DNA of 64,000 nt from Acidobacteriota bacterium (GTDB lineage Bacteria; Acidobacteriota; Vicinamibacteria; Vicinamibacterales; JAFNAJ01): contig JAHDVP010000010.1 of NCBI GenBank assembly GCA_023384575.1, positions 1 through 64,000 of the forward strand, written 5' to 3'. This document shows, in pieces, positions 1-8,068 of the stretch (the first letter of the stretch is position 1; each line of letters begins with the position of its first letter). Made by a program: the position numbers and the translations under genes. A model generated the notes under the pieces. That model was given only the letters and a program-made list of their open reading frames with translations, was not told the DNA's origin and made no database searches.

Positions 1-52
1 CCCGCGACTTCGACCTTGGCAAGGTCGCACTCTACCACTGAGTTATTCCCGC
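1..52 (-). tRNA. tRNA-Gly (GCC), 3' part cut off by window edge
   Basis: Read on the minus strand, the 5' half forms a 7-base acceptor strand (GCGGGAA), a D-arm with stem ACTC/GAGT, and a perfect 5 bp anticodon stem CGACC/GGTCG around the loop TTGCCAA. The anticodon is therefore GCC, decoding glycine GGC/GGU codons. The variable loop and the first T-stem bases (GCGGG) are present. The T-loop, the acceptor 3' strand and CCA lie beyond position 1. The cloverleaf is seen directly; only the missing 3' end is assumed. Confidence 0.93.
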
Positions 53-72
53 TCGCGCAATCGACACCAAGA

Positions 73-102
73 AGGCTACTACACCCCCTCTGCGCTTTTC
101 AA
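73..102 (-). promoter_or_regulatory. possible promoter of tRNA-Gly
   Basis: On the minus strand a TTGAAA (102 to 97) is followed 18 bases later by TAGCCT (78 to 73). Transcription would start near 66, about 14 bases before the mature 5' end. The -10 match is weak, so this is a suggestion from spacing only. Confidence 0.3.
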
Positions 103-192
103 GGGTGACACCGGATTGGACCCCCGGATTGACGCCCCGCAGTCGCGAGGAATGGGCCGGCCGGCGCGCCGCCGCCCCCACGCCCCTCGACC

Positions 193-567
193 TCACTCGC
201 CCTCGACGAACGCCGACTGCACGACCTCGACGGCAGGCCGCCCTCCGGCTCGCGGCGAGATCGCCACGACGTCGAACCGGCAAGGGACGTCGCCGAGCCT
301 GGCGCGCGCGAGAAAGTCCTGGGCCATCCGCACGAGGCGTCGCCGCTTGTGCCGTGTAATGGCCTCGAGCCCCGATCCGCACTCGTCGTGGCGCCGCGCC
401 TTGACCTCGACGAACACCAGCGTCGGGCCGTCGCGCGCGACAATGTCGAGCTCGCCAAGGCGGGTGCGATACCGGCGAACCAGGATGACGTAGCCGCGCC
501 GCTTCAACTCCGCACAGGCCACGTCCTCTCCGTCTCGCCCCATCTGCTGCCGTATGTCCGGATGCAT
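193..567 (-). CDS. yraN: YraN/UPF0102 family endonuclease-like protein
   Basis: A 124-residue protein, the usual length for the family, which has a Holliday-junction-resolvase-like fold of the restriction endonuclease superfamily. The diagnostic N-terminal GRDGEDVACAELKRRGY is at residues 10-26. The PD-(D/E)XK-type core follows as GELD (38-41) and EVKAR (54-58). The start at 567 is set by a strong GGAGGAG just upstream of ATG; the frame stays open further upstream without such a site. The cellular role of the family is unsettled and is probably DNA processing. It diverges from the asparaginase-like gene across a 322 bp gap. Confidence 0.88.
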   Translation of the reverse strand: MHPDIRQQMGRDGEDVACAELKRRGYVILVRRYRTRLGELDIVARDGPTLVFVEVKARRHDECGSGLEAITRHKRRRLVRMAQDFLARARLGDVPCRFDVVAISPRAGGRPAVEVVQSAFVEGE

Positions 568-889
568 GCCTCCTCCAGTGGCAACATCGGGGCCAGGTCC
601 GGAACGACAGCCCGCCATGTGATGAACCCGCACGGCCTCAACGGCTTCCAAGACGGACCGCGAACGACACCCCACGTGACGAGGAGCCCGAAGTCGCAGA
701 AAATGCCTGAGGCCGGGCCCGTTGAGGGCGCAGAACCTGCACTCACCTCCGCCGGGGCTGAAGCCCCGGCGCTACGCGGCGTACGGAAGCCCCGGCGCCA
801 CGGAGATCACGGCGCTGAGGACATCACGCGACGGGGTCGGCACAGGGGCGACGCGGGCGGCGACAGACACAAGCGAGGAGCGCAGGTTC
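568..889. other. divergent intergenic region
   Basis: This gap of 322 bp separates yraN (leftward) from the asparaginase-like gene (rightward). It holds one full GCCGGGGCT/AGCCCCGGC palindrome (751-770) and a degenerate half copy around 780-800. I see no convincing ORF, and no clear -35/-10 pair for either gene. Confidence 0.6.
745..775 (+). repeat. palindromic REP-like repeat, family 1, copy A
   Basis: The core at 751-770 is a perfect inverted repeat, GCCGGGGCT-GA-AGCCCCGGC. It is preceded by ACCTCC and followed by GCTAC. The same unit recurs at 1402-1437 and 3541-3571, with decayed copies at 1448-1462 and 3611-3655. As RNA or single-stranded DNA it would form a 9 bp hairpin. Confidence 0.9.
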
Positions 890-1405
890 ATGACAGGCAA
901 CGCATTGACCCGGCCGGGCACCATTCGGGTGTTGGTAACCGGCGGCACGTTCGACAAGCGGTACGACGAGATCTCCGGCCGGCTCTACTTCGAGGACAGC
1001 CACCTGCCCGAGATGCTCCGGCTCGGACGCTGCCATCTCGGCCTCTCGACGCGCACGCTGATGATGCTCGACAGCCTAGAGATGACCGACGCCGACCGCG
1101 ACCTCATCGCCCGCCACTGCCGCGACTGCCCGGAGGCGCGCATCGTCATCACCCACGGCACCGACACCATGGTCGAGACCGCACGTGTGCTCGCCGCGGC
1201 GCGTCTCGACAAGACGGTCGTTCTGACCGGCGCGATGGTGCCGTACGCCTTCGGCAGTTCCGACGGCCTCTTCAACCTGGGCAGCGCCCTGTCGTTCGCG
1301 CAGACGCTGCCCGCCGGCGTGTATGTCGCGATGAACGGACGGTTCTTCCCCTGGGACCGCGTGAGGAAGAACACCGAGACAGGCGTGTTCGAGGAAATCA
1401 GGTAG
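890..1405 (+). CDS. single-domain asparaginase-like protein
   Basis: A 171-residue protein matching only the N-terminal catalytic domain of type I/II L-asparaginases (about 330 residues). Visible active-site elements are VTGGTFDK with the expected nucleophile Thr20, ITHGTDTM with Thr91-Asp92, and a Lys108 before VVLTGAM. The C-terminal domain, which builds the dimer interface in classical enzymes, is absent. Short stand-alone proteins of this kind are annotated in other bacteria, so it need not be a broken gene. Start 890 is favoured by GAGGAG about 10 bases upstream; an in-frame start at 722 would add a translated REP repeat. The TAG stop lies in the left end of REP copy B. Hydrolysis of asparagine or another amide is inferred. 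Confidence 0.8.
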   Translation: MTGNALTRPGTIRVLVTGGTFDKRYDEISGRLYFEDSHLPEMLRLGRCHLGLSTRTLMMLDSLEMTDADRDLIARHCRDCPEARIVITHGTDTMVETARVLAAARLDKTVVLTGAMVPYAFGSSDGLFNLGSALSFAQTLPAGVYVAMNGRFFPWDRVRKNTETGVFEEIR

Positions 1406-1462
1406 CACCTCCGCCGGGGCTGAAGCCCCGGCGCTACAGAACGCACAGAGCCCAGGCGCTAC
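1402..1462 (+). repeat. REP-like family 1, copy B plus decayed half copy, between convergent genes
   Basis: Copy B (1402-1437) is the fullest: GTAGC, ACCTCC, then the 9 bp inverted repeat (1413-1432), then GCTAC, so the outer 5-mers also pair. A half copy ending in GGCGCTAC follows at 1448-1462. The two outer ends supply stop codons: TAG at 1403-1405 ends the asparaginase-like gene, and TAG on the other strand (1461-1459) ends the S9 peptidase. Between converging genes the hairpin could also act as a bidirectional terminator, although it lacks U-tracts. Confidence 0.85.
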
Positions 1463-3498
1463 TTCAGGAACCGCTCGAGCCAGCCGAGCACCTCGGCATA
1501 CCAGTGCTTCGAGTTCGCGCCGCGCAGAATCCAGTGGTTCTCGTCGGGATAGTAGACGAGCCGCGCGGGCACGCCCTTCGCCGTCAGTACGCCGTACAGC
1601 TCCAGTCCCTGGGTTACGGGCACCCGGTAGTCGCGCTCGCCGTGCAGGATCAACATCGGCGTCGTGAACCCCTTCGCGTAGCGATTGGGGCTCCACCGCT
1701 CGACGTTGTCGCGGTCGGTGAACGGATAACCGCCGTACGAATGGTGGCGGCCGAAGGTCGAATCGGACGCGAACTGCCCCATCAGGTTGTACACGCCGGC
1801 ATGGCTCACGAGCGCCTTGAACCGGTCGGTGTGGCCCGCAATCCAGTTCACCATGAAGCCGCCGTACGAGCCGCCCGCCGCCGCCATCCGCGCGTCGTCG
1901 ACGTACCCCTTCGCAATGAGCACGTCGGTTGCCCGCATGATGTCGGTGAACGGCTTGTCGGAATGCGCGCCGAGAATCGACTCGACGAACGGCTGGCCGA
2001 AGCTCGACGAGCCGTGGAAGTTCACCATCGCGACGATGTAGCCCGGCGCGGCGAAGGCGTGCGCGTGCCAGCGGAAACTGAACGCGTCGCCGAAGGTGCC
2101 CACCGGACCGCCGTGGACGAGGTGCACGAGCGGGTACTTCCGGGCCGGATCGAACTGCGGCGGAAAGACCACGAACATCTGCACGTCGGCGTCGTTGGCC
2201 CCCTTGAAGGTCATCTCTTCGACGGTGCCGAGCGACCATTGACCTACGAGCGCGTCGTTGGTCGTCGTGACGTACCGGAACCCCGAGCCGTCGGGCCTCA
2301 CCGACGCGATCTCCGGCGGACGGTTCAACGAGTGGTGCGAGAAGACGATCTGTCCACCCTCGGCGTACGTCGCGCCGCTCGTCGCCCCCCCCTTCAGCAC
2401 CTCGACTGGCGTCCCGCCCGAGACGGGAACGGTGTAGAGGTTGACCCGCGCACGCACTTCGGCATGAAACGCGAGCGTCTTCCCGTCGGGCGACCAGCTC
2501 CACCCGCCCACGCTGTTGTCCCACCCCTCGGTGAGCACGGTCGTCTTCCCGCTCGCCACGTCAAGCAGGGCGAGTCGCGTGTAGTCGGGCCAGCCGTCGG
2601 CCTTCCGCGACAGCCCGTACGCGATGAGGCGGCCGTCGGGGCTGAACACCGGGCTGCCGTCGCTCGCGGGGTTGTCGGCCGTGAGGTTGCGCACGTCCCC
2701 GCCTTCGACCGACACCATGAAGAGGTCCGTGTTCAGCGTGAGATAGGGCGGCTCGCTGCTGTTGGCCTCGAAGACGATGGTCTTGCCGTCCGGTGAGATG
2801 TCGTACGACCCCGACCCGGTCTGCAGGCTGAACAGCCGGCGCGACCCGGGCAGGATATCGGTCGCCTGCCTCGAGTCGACATCGACGACGAAGATGTGCG
2901 GGTACTCCTCGTCGGTCAGCCAGCGGTCCCAGAATCGGTACAGACGGTTCTCGGACGTCCGGGCCTTTACATGCGCCTTCTCGCGCGCCTCGAGCGCCTT
3001 CTTCGTGGCCTCGGGCGACTCGTGCCCCGCAATGACGTGCGACACGACGGCGAGGCGCCTGCCGTCGGGAAACCACTTCGGGTCGGACACGCCGAGGGGC
3101 AGTTCGGTCAGCCGCACCGGCTCGCCGCCGTCGAGGTCGAGCAGGTAGAGCTGCGAGGCGCTGTCACCCTCGCGGCGGGACACGAACGCGATCCTCCGCC
3201 CGTCCGGGCTCCACGCGGGCGACCCATCGCTCGCACGGTGCGTCGTCAGGCGGCGGGCCTCGCCCCCGCCAACGGGCGCCACCCAGATGTCGCCCGCGAG
3301 GCGGTTCTCGGCCGCGTCCCAGACCGTTACGGTGTAGGCCACGCGAGTGCCGTCCGGCGAGACGACGGGCGTGCCGACCCGCTGCACCGCCCACATCTCG
3401 TCGATCGTGAACGGACGCGGTTGCGCGGCCGCCACGACGGCGAGCCCGACGACCGCCAACGACAGGAGCGAGCACAGGAACGACGTTCGTCGCATCAT
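1459..3498 (-). CDS. secreted S9 family peptidase (prolyl oligopeptidase-type)
   Basis: A 679-residue serine peptidase. Residues 1-26 form a signal peptide (MMRRT, hydrophobic stretch, AAAQ), so it is exported. Residues about 30-400 carry repeated WD40/TolB-like propeller blades (SPDGTRVAY, SPDGRRIAF, SPDGKTLAF). The C-terminal alpha/beta-hydrolase domain has the nucleophile elbow GGSYGGF (Ser544), Asp623 in HGERDYR and His655 in DENHW, an intact triad for dipeptidyl or acylaminoacyl peptidases. GGAGG precedes the tandem ATGATG start. The stop codon lies inside a REP-like half copy. Likely role: degradation of oligopeptides outside the cytoplasm. Confidence 0.93.
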   Translation of the reverse strand: MMRRTSFLCSLLSLAVVGLAVVAAAQPRPFTIDEMWAVQRVGTPVVSPDGTRVAYTVTVWDAAENRLAGDIWVAPVGGGEARRLTTHRASDGSPAWSPDGRRIAFVSRREGDSASQLYLLDLDGGEPVRLTELPLGVSDPKWFPDGRRLAVVSHVIAGHESPEATKKALEAREKAHVKARTSENRLYRFWDRWLTDEEYPHIFVVDVDSRQATDILPGSRRLFSLQTGSGSYDISPDGKTIVFEANSSEPPYLTLNTDLFMVSVEGGDVRNLTADNPASDGSPVFSPDGRLIAYGLSRKADGWPDYTRLALLDVASGKTTVLTEGWDNSVGGWSWSPDGKTLAFHAEVRARVNLYTVPVSGGTPVEVLKGGATSGATYAEGGQIVFSHHSLNRPPEIASVRPDGSGFRYVTTTNDALVGQWSLGTVEEMTFKGANDADVQMFVVFPPQFDPARKYPLVHLVHGGPVGTFGDAFSFRWHAHAFAAPGYIVAMVNFHGSSSFGQPFVESILGAHSDKPFTDIMRATDVLIAKGYVDDARMAAAGGSYGGFMVNWIAGHTDRFKALVSHAGVYNLMGQFASDSTFGRHHSYGGYPFTDRDNVERWSPNRYAKGFTTPMLILHGERDYRVPVTQGLELYGVLTAKGVPARLVYYPDENHWILRGANSKHWYAEVLGWLERFLK

Positions 3499-3540
3499 GA
3501 CCTCCAGGTTCGCCGGGGCGCCATGGGATCACGCCACGGC

Positions 3541-3655
3541 ACCTCCGCCGGGGCTGAAGCCCCGGCGCTGCGGACGACAAGAACAAACGATGACGGGCGT
3601 AGCGCGAGCGGCTTCAGCCCCTCGCGAGGCGCCGGGACGGAAGCCCCGGCGCTAC
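3541..3655 (+). repeat. REP-like family 1, copy C and degenerate copy D
   Basis: Copy C (3541-3571) has the perfect 9 bp inverted repeat at 3547-3566. Copy D is decayed: GCTTCAGCCCC at 3611-3621 and AAGCCCCGGCGCTAC at 3641-3655 look like arms of opposed copies. The terminal CTA at 3652-3654 is, on the minus strand, the TAG stop of the class III aminotransferase. Confidence 0.85.
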
Positions 3656-4986
3656 GGACGCTGTGACTCGACGGCACCGATCGCTTCGTCGAGGATCCGC
3701 AGCGCGACGTCGGCCTGCGCCTTGGTCAACACCAGCGGCGGCGAGAGCCGGAGCGCGTTGCGGCCGGCACCGAGCACCAACAGGCCCCGCCGGAACGCCT
3801 CGTGCACCACGGCGTTGCGTTCTGTCGTCGCGCGCTCCTTCGTCGCCCGGTCGCGCACGAGCTCGATGCCGATCATCAGGCCCTTCCCCCGCACGTCGCC
3901 AATCAACGGGTGACGAGCCGCGAGCCCGGCGAGGCCCGCCATCAGGTGCGAACCGACGGCGGCCGCGTTCTCGATGAGCGAATCGGTCAGCAACCGGATC
4001 GTCGCAAGCGCCGCCGCGCACGACACGGGGTTGCCGCCGAAGGTGCTCGCGTGCGCTCCAGGCGGCCAGGCCATGACGTCGGCGCGCGCCGACGTCACGC
4101 CGAGCGGCATGCCCGAGGCGATGCCCTTGGCCATCGCCACGACGTCGGGCGTGAGGCCGAAGTGCTCCGACGCGAACATCTTCCCCGTCCGACCCATACC
4201 CGACTGCACCTCGTCGGCGACGATCAGGATGCCGTGGCGCCGGCAGAGCGCCTGCAGCCGCTGATGAAACTGCGCCGGCGGCACGAGGTATCCCCCTTCG
4301 CCCTGGATCGGCTCGACCACCACGGCCGCGACGTCTTCGGGCGACACGAGATGGACCAGGACCTGGTCTTCGAGCGTGCCGAGGCACTCGGCCTGACAGG
4401 TGTCGGGGCGCAGCCCGAGCGGGCAGCGGTAACAGTCGGCGTACGGCGCGTGGAACACGCCCGGCGCCACGGGCCCGAACCCCCGGCGCTGCACGGCCTT
4501 GCTCGCCGTGAGCGACAGGGCGCCGAGCGTGCGCCCGTGGAACGAGCCGAGGAAGGCCAGGATGAAGGGCCGCTTCGTCGAGTACCGCGCCAGCTTGATG
4601 GCGGCCTCGATCGCTTCCGCCCCGGAGTTCGAGAAGAACGAGCGCACGTCTCCCTCGATGGGCACGATCTCGGCGATGCGCTCCGCCAGCCGGACCTGAG
4701 GCTCGTAGTAGAAGTCCGTGCCCGACATGTGCAGGAATCGCCGGGCCTGCTCGACGATGGCGGCAACGACGTCCGGGTGCGAGTGGCCCGTCGAGGTGAC
4801 GGCGATGCCCGCCGTGCAGTCGAGGAACAGGTTGCCGTCGACGTCCTCGACGACGGCGCCCTCGCCGCGCGCGATGACCAGGGGGTAGTCGCGCGTGTAG
4901 GAGGGCGACACGAACCGGGCGTCGGCCTCGATGATCGCGCGGGCGTTCGGGCCGGGCAACGAGGTGATGATTCGCGGAACGGGCAT
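3652..4986 (-). CDS. class III PLP-dependent aminotransferase
   Basis: A 444-residue fold-type I aminotransferase of the acetylornithine/ornithine/4-aminobutyrate group. Visible features are the cofactor-ring aspartate in ADEVQSG (Asp258), the Schiff-base lysine in MAKGIASG (Lys287), SNSGAEAIEAA (119-129) and GSFHGRT (147-153). Residues 185-201 carry a cysteine-rich insert (CYRCPL, then two further cysteines), which to my knowledge is typical of an archaeal-like acetylornithine/ornithine aminotransferase branch. The substrate cannot be fixed from sequence. AGGAG eight bases before ATG4986 sets the start. It lies 46 bp after cysS on the same strand. Confidence 0.9.
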   Translation of the reverse strand: MPVPRIITSLPGPNARAIIEADARFVSPSYTRDYPLVIARGEGAVVEDVDGNLFLDCTAGIAVTSTGHSHPDVVAAIVEQARRFLHMSGTDFYYEPQVRLAERIAEIVPIEGDVRSFFSNSGAEAIEAAIKLARYSTKRPFILAFLGSFHGRTLGALSLTASKAVQRRGFGPVAPGVFHAPYADCYRCPLGLRPDTCQAECLGTLEDQVLVHLVSPEDVAAVVVEPIQGEGGYLVPPAQFHQRLQALCRRHGILIVADEVQSGMGRTGKMFASEHFGLTPDVVAMAKGIASGMPLGVTSARADVMAWPPGAHASTFGGNPVSCAAALATIRLLTDSLIENAAAVGSHLMAGLAGLAARHPLIGDVRGKGLMIGIELVRDRATKERATTERNAVVHEAFRRGLLVLGAGRNALRLSPPLVLTKAQADVALRILDEAIGAVESQRP

Positions 4987-5032
4987 GCAGGCGTCTCCTG
5001 CGGGGGACCGGTGAGGGGCGCGCCTCGCGCGC

Positions 5033-6448
5033 CTACTTACGTTTCCAGCGCGTGCCGGCCGGACCGTCCTCGAGCAGGATGCCTCGCGCGTCGAGCTCGG
5101 CGCGGATCCGGTCGGCCTCGCCGAAGTCACGGCGCCGCCGCGCCGCCTGTCGGTCGGCGATCGCCCGCTCGATCTCCTCGACGGGCACGGGCGGCGCAGC
5201 ATCCTCGCGCCGCCGGAGGGCGATGACGCCGAGCACGCGGTCGAACGCCTCGAAGGCCTCGCGGATCGAGGGCACGTCGGCGGCGTTGACGCCGCCGCGA
5301 TCGATCGTCGCGTTCAACGACCGCACGAGGTCGAACATCACGCCCATCGCACCCGGCACGTTGACGTCGCTCGCGAGCATCCGACCGAACTCGACCCGCG
5401 CCGCCTCGACCCGCGCCGTGATGTCCTCGTGCGGAGGGCCGTCGCCGGCGATCGTGTCGAGCCTCGCCAGGAAGTCCATCAACCTCTTCAGCGCTTCCTC
5501 GGCCTGCTGCAGGCTGGCCCACGAGAACCGCAGCTGCTTGCGGTAGTGCACCGAGATCAGGAGGTACCGCAGCGCCGACGCGCGGTACCCCTGCTCGAGC
5601 ACGTCGCGGACGACGAAGATGTTGCCGAGCGACTTCGACATCTTCTCGCCGTCGTCGAGGATGAGGTGCTCGACGTGGAACCAGAAGCGGGCGAAGGGCT
5701 TGCCCGTGGCGCCCTCGCTCTGCGCGATCTCGTTCTCGTGATGCGGGAAGATCAGGTCGACGCCGCCCGCGTGGATGTCGATGGTGTCGCCGAGCAGACG
5801 GCGCGCCATCGCCGAGCACTCGATGTGCCACCCCGGGCGGCCCGGGCCGCACCCGTAGTCCCACGTGGGCTCGCCGGCCTTCGTCGCCTTCCAGAGCACG
5901 AAGTCGCGCGCGTTCTCCTTGTCGTACTTGTCCGCATCGATCCTCGCCCCGGGCTTGATGCCCTCGTGGTCGAGGCGCACGAGCTTGCCGTAGTCGGCGA
6001 GCGTGGCGATGCGGAAGTACACCGACCCCTCGCTGCGGTACGTGTGCCCTCGGGCCTCGAGCGCGAGCACCATGTCGGCCATCGCCTGGAGGTTGGCCTC
6101 GTCGGTCGCGCGCGGCGACTCCTCGACCGGCTCGAGCCCCAGGGCGGCCGCGTCCTCGCGAAACGCCTCGATGAACCGGCCGGTGTACTCGCGCAGGGGC
6201 ACCCCGGCCTTCTGCGACTCGGCGATGGTGCGGTCGTCGACGTCGGTGAAGTTCATGACGTGCCGGACGTCGTAGCCCTCCCAGTGCTTCAGGACGCGGC
6301 GCAGCACGTCGACGGCGACGAAGGTCCGGAAGTTGCCGACGTGCCCGCGCGCGTAGACCGTGAGCCCGCAGGCGTACAAGCGAACGGTGCGTCCATCGCC
6401 TGGGACGAACGTTTCTTCGTGCCGACTCAACGTGTTGTACAGGCGCAT
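5033..6448 (-). CDS. cysS: cysteinyl-tRNA synthetase
   Basis: A 471-residue class I aminoacyl-tRNA synthetase that charges tRNA-Cys. It opens with MRLYNTLSR and shows the zinc ligand cysteine in YACGLTVY, the HIGH-like ARGHVGN, the second metal site [16 protein letters not shown], and the KMSKS loop in [10 protein letters not shown]. The C-terminal DALR and anticodon-binding helices are present and end in GTRWKRK. The family N-terminus supports start 6448 although the Shine-Dalgarno is weak. It sits in a minus-strand run with the unknown gene and ribF upstream and the aminotransferase downstream. Confidence 0.97.
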   Translation of the reverse strand: MRLYNTLSRHEETFVPGDGRTVRLYACGLTVYARGHVGNFRTFVAVDVLRRVLKHWEGYDVRHVMNFTDVDDRTIAESQKAGVPLREYTGRFIEAFREDAAALGLEPVEESPRATDEANLQAMADMVLALEARGHTYRSEGSVYFRIATLADYGKLVRLDHEGIKPGARIDADKYDKENARDFVLWKATKAGEPTWDYGCGPGRPGWHIECSAMARRLLGDTIDIHAGGVDLIFPHHENEIAQSEGATGKPFARFWFHVEHLILDDGEKMSKSLGNIFVVRDVLEQGYRASALRYLLISVHYRKQLRFSWASLQQAEEALKRLMDFLARLDTIAGDGPPHEDITARVEAARVEFGRMLASDVNVPGAMGVMFDLVRSLNATIDRGGVNAADVPSIREAFEAFDRVLGVIALRRREDAAPPVPVEEIERAIADRQAARRRRDFGEADRIRAELDARGILLEDGPAGTRWKRK

Positions 6449-6512
6449 GCAGGACTCGGGGGCTGATGACGGGAGAGGCCACGCGGGCCCGCGTCGGCTC
6501 GTGGCGGCCGGC

Positions 6513-6941
6513 TCAGCGGGTCGCCCGGACCTGGCGCGTGAGCCGACAGACCTGACGGCCGGCCGTTCGGGCGAACTCGACACGATCGACGAGGCCGCGC
6601 ATCGCGACGTCGTCGCCGCTGGCCGCCAGCGTCTCCTCGAGCGGGAACCCTCCCGCCTCGTCTCCGTGGCACGACATGTCGACCGACAGCAGGCGGCCGT
6701 TGCTCTCGAACTCGATGTCGACCAGCCGCTGCGGGTCGCCCGCGGGCGTCGACTGGGCCACGCCGCTCACGGCGTGCCCCACTGCCTGCCCGAGCGTCGC
6801 CGCTTCGCCCGCAGGACACCCCGCGAACTCGCCGATGCGGGCGGCCACCGCCCTCACCGCGTCGACCAGCGCGGGATCGCCCGACACCGTCACGCTCACC
6901 GCGAGGTCGGCCCTGGCCGGGCGCTGCGAGTCGTCGGCCAT
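6513..6941 (-). CDS. uncharacterised protein, distant RsbW/HATPase look
   Basis: A 142-residue cytoplasmic protein I do not recognise. Residues 20-65 (SGDPALVDAVRAVAARIGEF, then EAATLGQAVGHAVSGVA) recall the first strand, helix and N-box region of anti-sigma RsbW-type HATPase domains. The C-terminal VCRLTRQVR recalls their last strand. No G-box or clear nucleotide-binding motif is visible, so the likeness is weak and any kinase activity doubtful. It lies 12 bp after ribF and 64 bp before cysS on the same strand, so it is probably cotranscribed. GGGAG lies almost against ATG6941, which leaves the start a little uncertain. Confidence 0.65.
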   Translation of the reverse strand: MADDSQRPARADLAVSVTVSGDPALVDAVRAVAARIGEFAGCPAGEAATLGQAVGHAVSGVAQSTPAGDPQRLVDIEFESNGRLLSVDMSCHGDEAGGFPLEETLAASGDDVAMRGLVDRVEFARTAGRQVCRLTRQVRATR

Positions 6942-6953
6942 CTCCCGGCGATT

Positions 6954-7907
6954 CTACAGCGAAATTCGGCCGAAGAGTGCCTCGGCCCTGGCGCAGTCGG
7001 TGGCGATCTGCGCCCGGAGCGCGTCGATCGAGGGAAAGGTGCGCTCGTCGCGCAGGCGCAGGACGAACGCCAGCCGCATGGGCCGCCCATAGAGATCGCG
7101 CGTCTCGCCGAAGAGGTGCGTCTCGATCGTCGGCGTCGCAGACTCGCCAAACGTCGGCCGGATACCGACGTTCGTGATGGCCGGCAGGAAGCGCCCGTCG
7201 ACCACCGCGATGGTCGCGTACACCCCGTGCGGCGGCAGCAACTCGTTCGCCGTCGCGAGGTTTGCGGTCGGGAACCCAATCTGCCGGCCGCGACCGTCGC
7301 CGGCGACGATGTCGCCGTCAATCGCGTAGTGATGCCCGAGCAGGGCCCCGGCCTCGTCGACGCGCCCCTCGCTCACGAGACGCCGCACGCGCGTGCTGCT
7401 CACGACGAACTCCTTGTAGCGGACGGGATCGATCTTCTCGGCGCGGAATCCGTACCGCCCGCCGAGCGACCGCAGTGTCGAGTAGTTGCCCGAGCGGTCG
7501 CGCCCGAAGAGGAAGTTGCCGCCGACCCACACCTCGCTCGCCCGCAGCCAGTCGACCAGGATCCGCTCGACGAACGCCTCGGGCTCCCACTGGGAGACCT
7601 CGGGCGTGAAACGCACCACCGCCACCCCGCCGATGCCCGCGCGACCGAGAGCCTCGAGCTTCTGCCGCATGGTCATGATGAGGGGCGGCGCCTTGTCGGG
7701 ACGCAGCACGCGCGGAGGATGCGGGTCGAAGGTCAGCACCACCGGCGTCAGCGCGCGTTCGAACGCCTGGCGGCAGACGCGCTCGACGATCTTCTGGTGG
7801 CCGCGATGAAGGCCGTCGAAGTTGCCGATGGCGATGACCGGCGCCCGCCAGCCAGCCGGGCGCGGGTCGTCGGGGAAGTGAATCACGTCGAAGCCGCCGA
7901 GTGCCAC
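6954..7907 (-). CDS. ribF: bifunctional riboflavin kinase / FAD synthetase
   Basis: A 317-residue enzyme converting riboflavin to FMN and then FAD. The N-terminal nucleotidyltransferase half has GNFDGLHRGHQ (28-38) and LTFDPHP. The C-terminal flavokinase half has GRGRQIGFPTANL and the FGES...ETHLF segment. The length is normal for the family. The start is GTG7907. No ribosome-binding site is visible; instead TATCAT sits so that transcription would begin exactly at this GTG. First gene of a minus-strand run with the unknown gene, cysS and the aminotransferase. Confidence 0.96.
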   Translation of the reverse strand: MALGGFDVIHFPDDPRPAGWRAPVIAIGNFDGLHRGHQKIVERVCRQAFERALTPVVLTFDPHPPRVLRPDKAPPLIMTMRQKLEALGRAGIGGVAVVRFTPEVSQWEPEAFVERILVDWLRASEVWVGGNFLFGRDRSGNYSTLRSLGGRYGFRAEKIDPVRYKEFVVSSTRVRRLVSEGRVDEAGALLGHHYAIDGDIVAGDGRGRQIGFPTANLATANELLPPHGVYATIAVVDGRFLPAITNVGIRPTFGESATPTIETHLFGETRDLYGRPMRLAFVLRLRDERTFPSIDALRAQIATDCARAEALFGRISL

Positions 7908-7919
7908 GCCCTCATGATA
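7907..7919 (-). promoter_or_regulatory. -10 box giving a leaderless ribF transcript
   Basis: TATCAT on the minus strand (7919 to 7914) is exactly seven bases before the G of the ribF GTG start (7907). No -35 is evident. The upstream side abuts the inverted repeat at 7922-7995. Confidence 0.4.
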
Positions 7920-7921
7920 CC

Positions 7922-7995
7922 GGGGTCGGGATGAATTTCGCCCTCTGCGACTGCGTCTCCCGAGTGTTGCGAATTCGGGAATTCATCCCGACCCC
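7922..7995. repeat. 16 bp inverted repeat with 42 bp loop (REP-like family 2 variant)
   Basis: GGGGTCGGGATGAATT (7922-7937) is repeated perfectly in inverse at 7980-7995. The GGGGTC start and mirrored layout resemble the TGGGGTCAGGTC pair at 30621-30665. Such paired arms look like REP elements mobilised by REP-associated tyrosine transposases, but no transposase gene is in the window. Confidence 0.85.
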
Positions 7996-8005
7996 AGCAT
8001 CAGAT

Positions 8006-8040
8006 ACAGGCTGCAGGCTACAGGCTGCAGGCTGCAGGCC
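8006..8040 (+). repeat. five tandem 7-base repeats
   Basis: Five consecutive copies of (A/G)CAGGCT, the last ending in C. They lie in the otherwise empty 160 bp between ribF and the PhnP-like gene, which also holds the adjacent inverted repeat. Confidence 0.85.
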
Positions 8041-8068
8041 GGCTGAAGGCTCTCCGAGTGTCTGGCCT

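Noticed and set aside
1413-1432. REP hairpin as a classical Rho-independent terminator
   Set aside because: The stem is strong but no T-tract follows on either strand, and one copy lies upstream of a gene rather than after it.
349-2796. A plus-strand frame of 815 codons across yraN, the asparaginase-like gene and the S9 peptidase
   Set aside because: It crosses genes on both strands and a REP-like repeat, and no protein family is visible.
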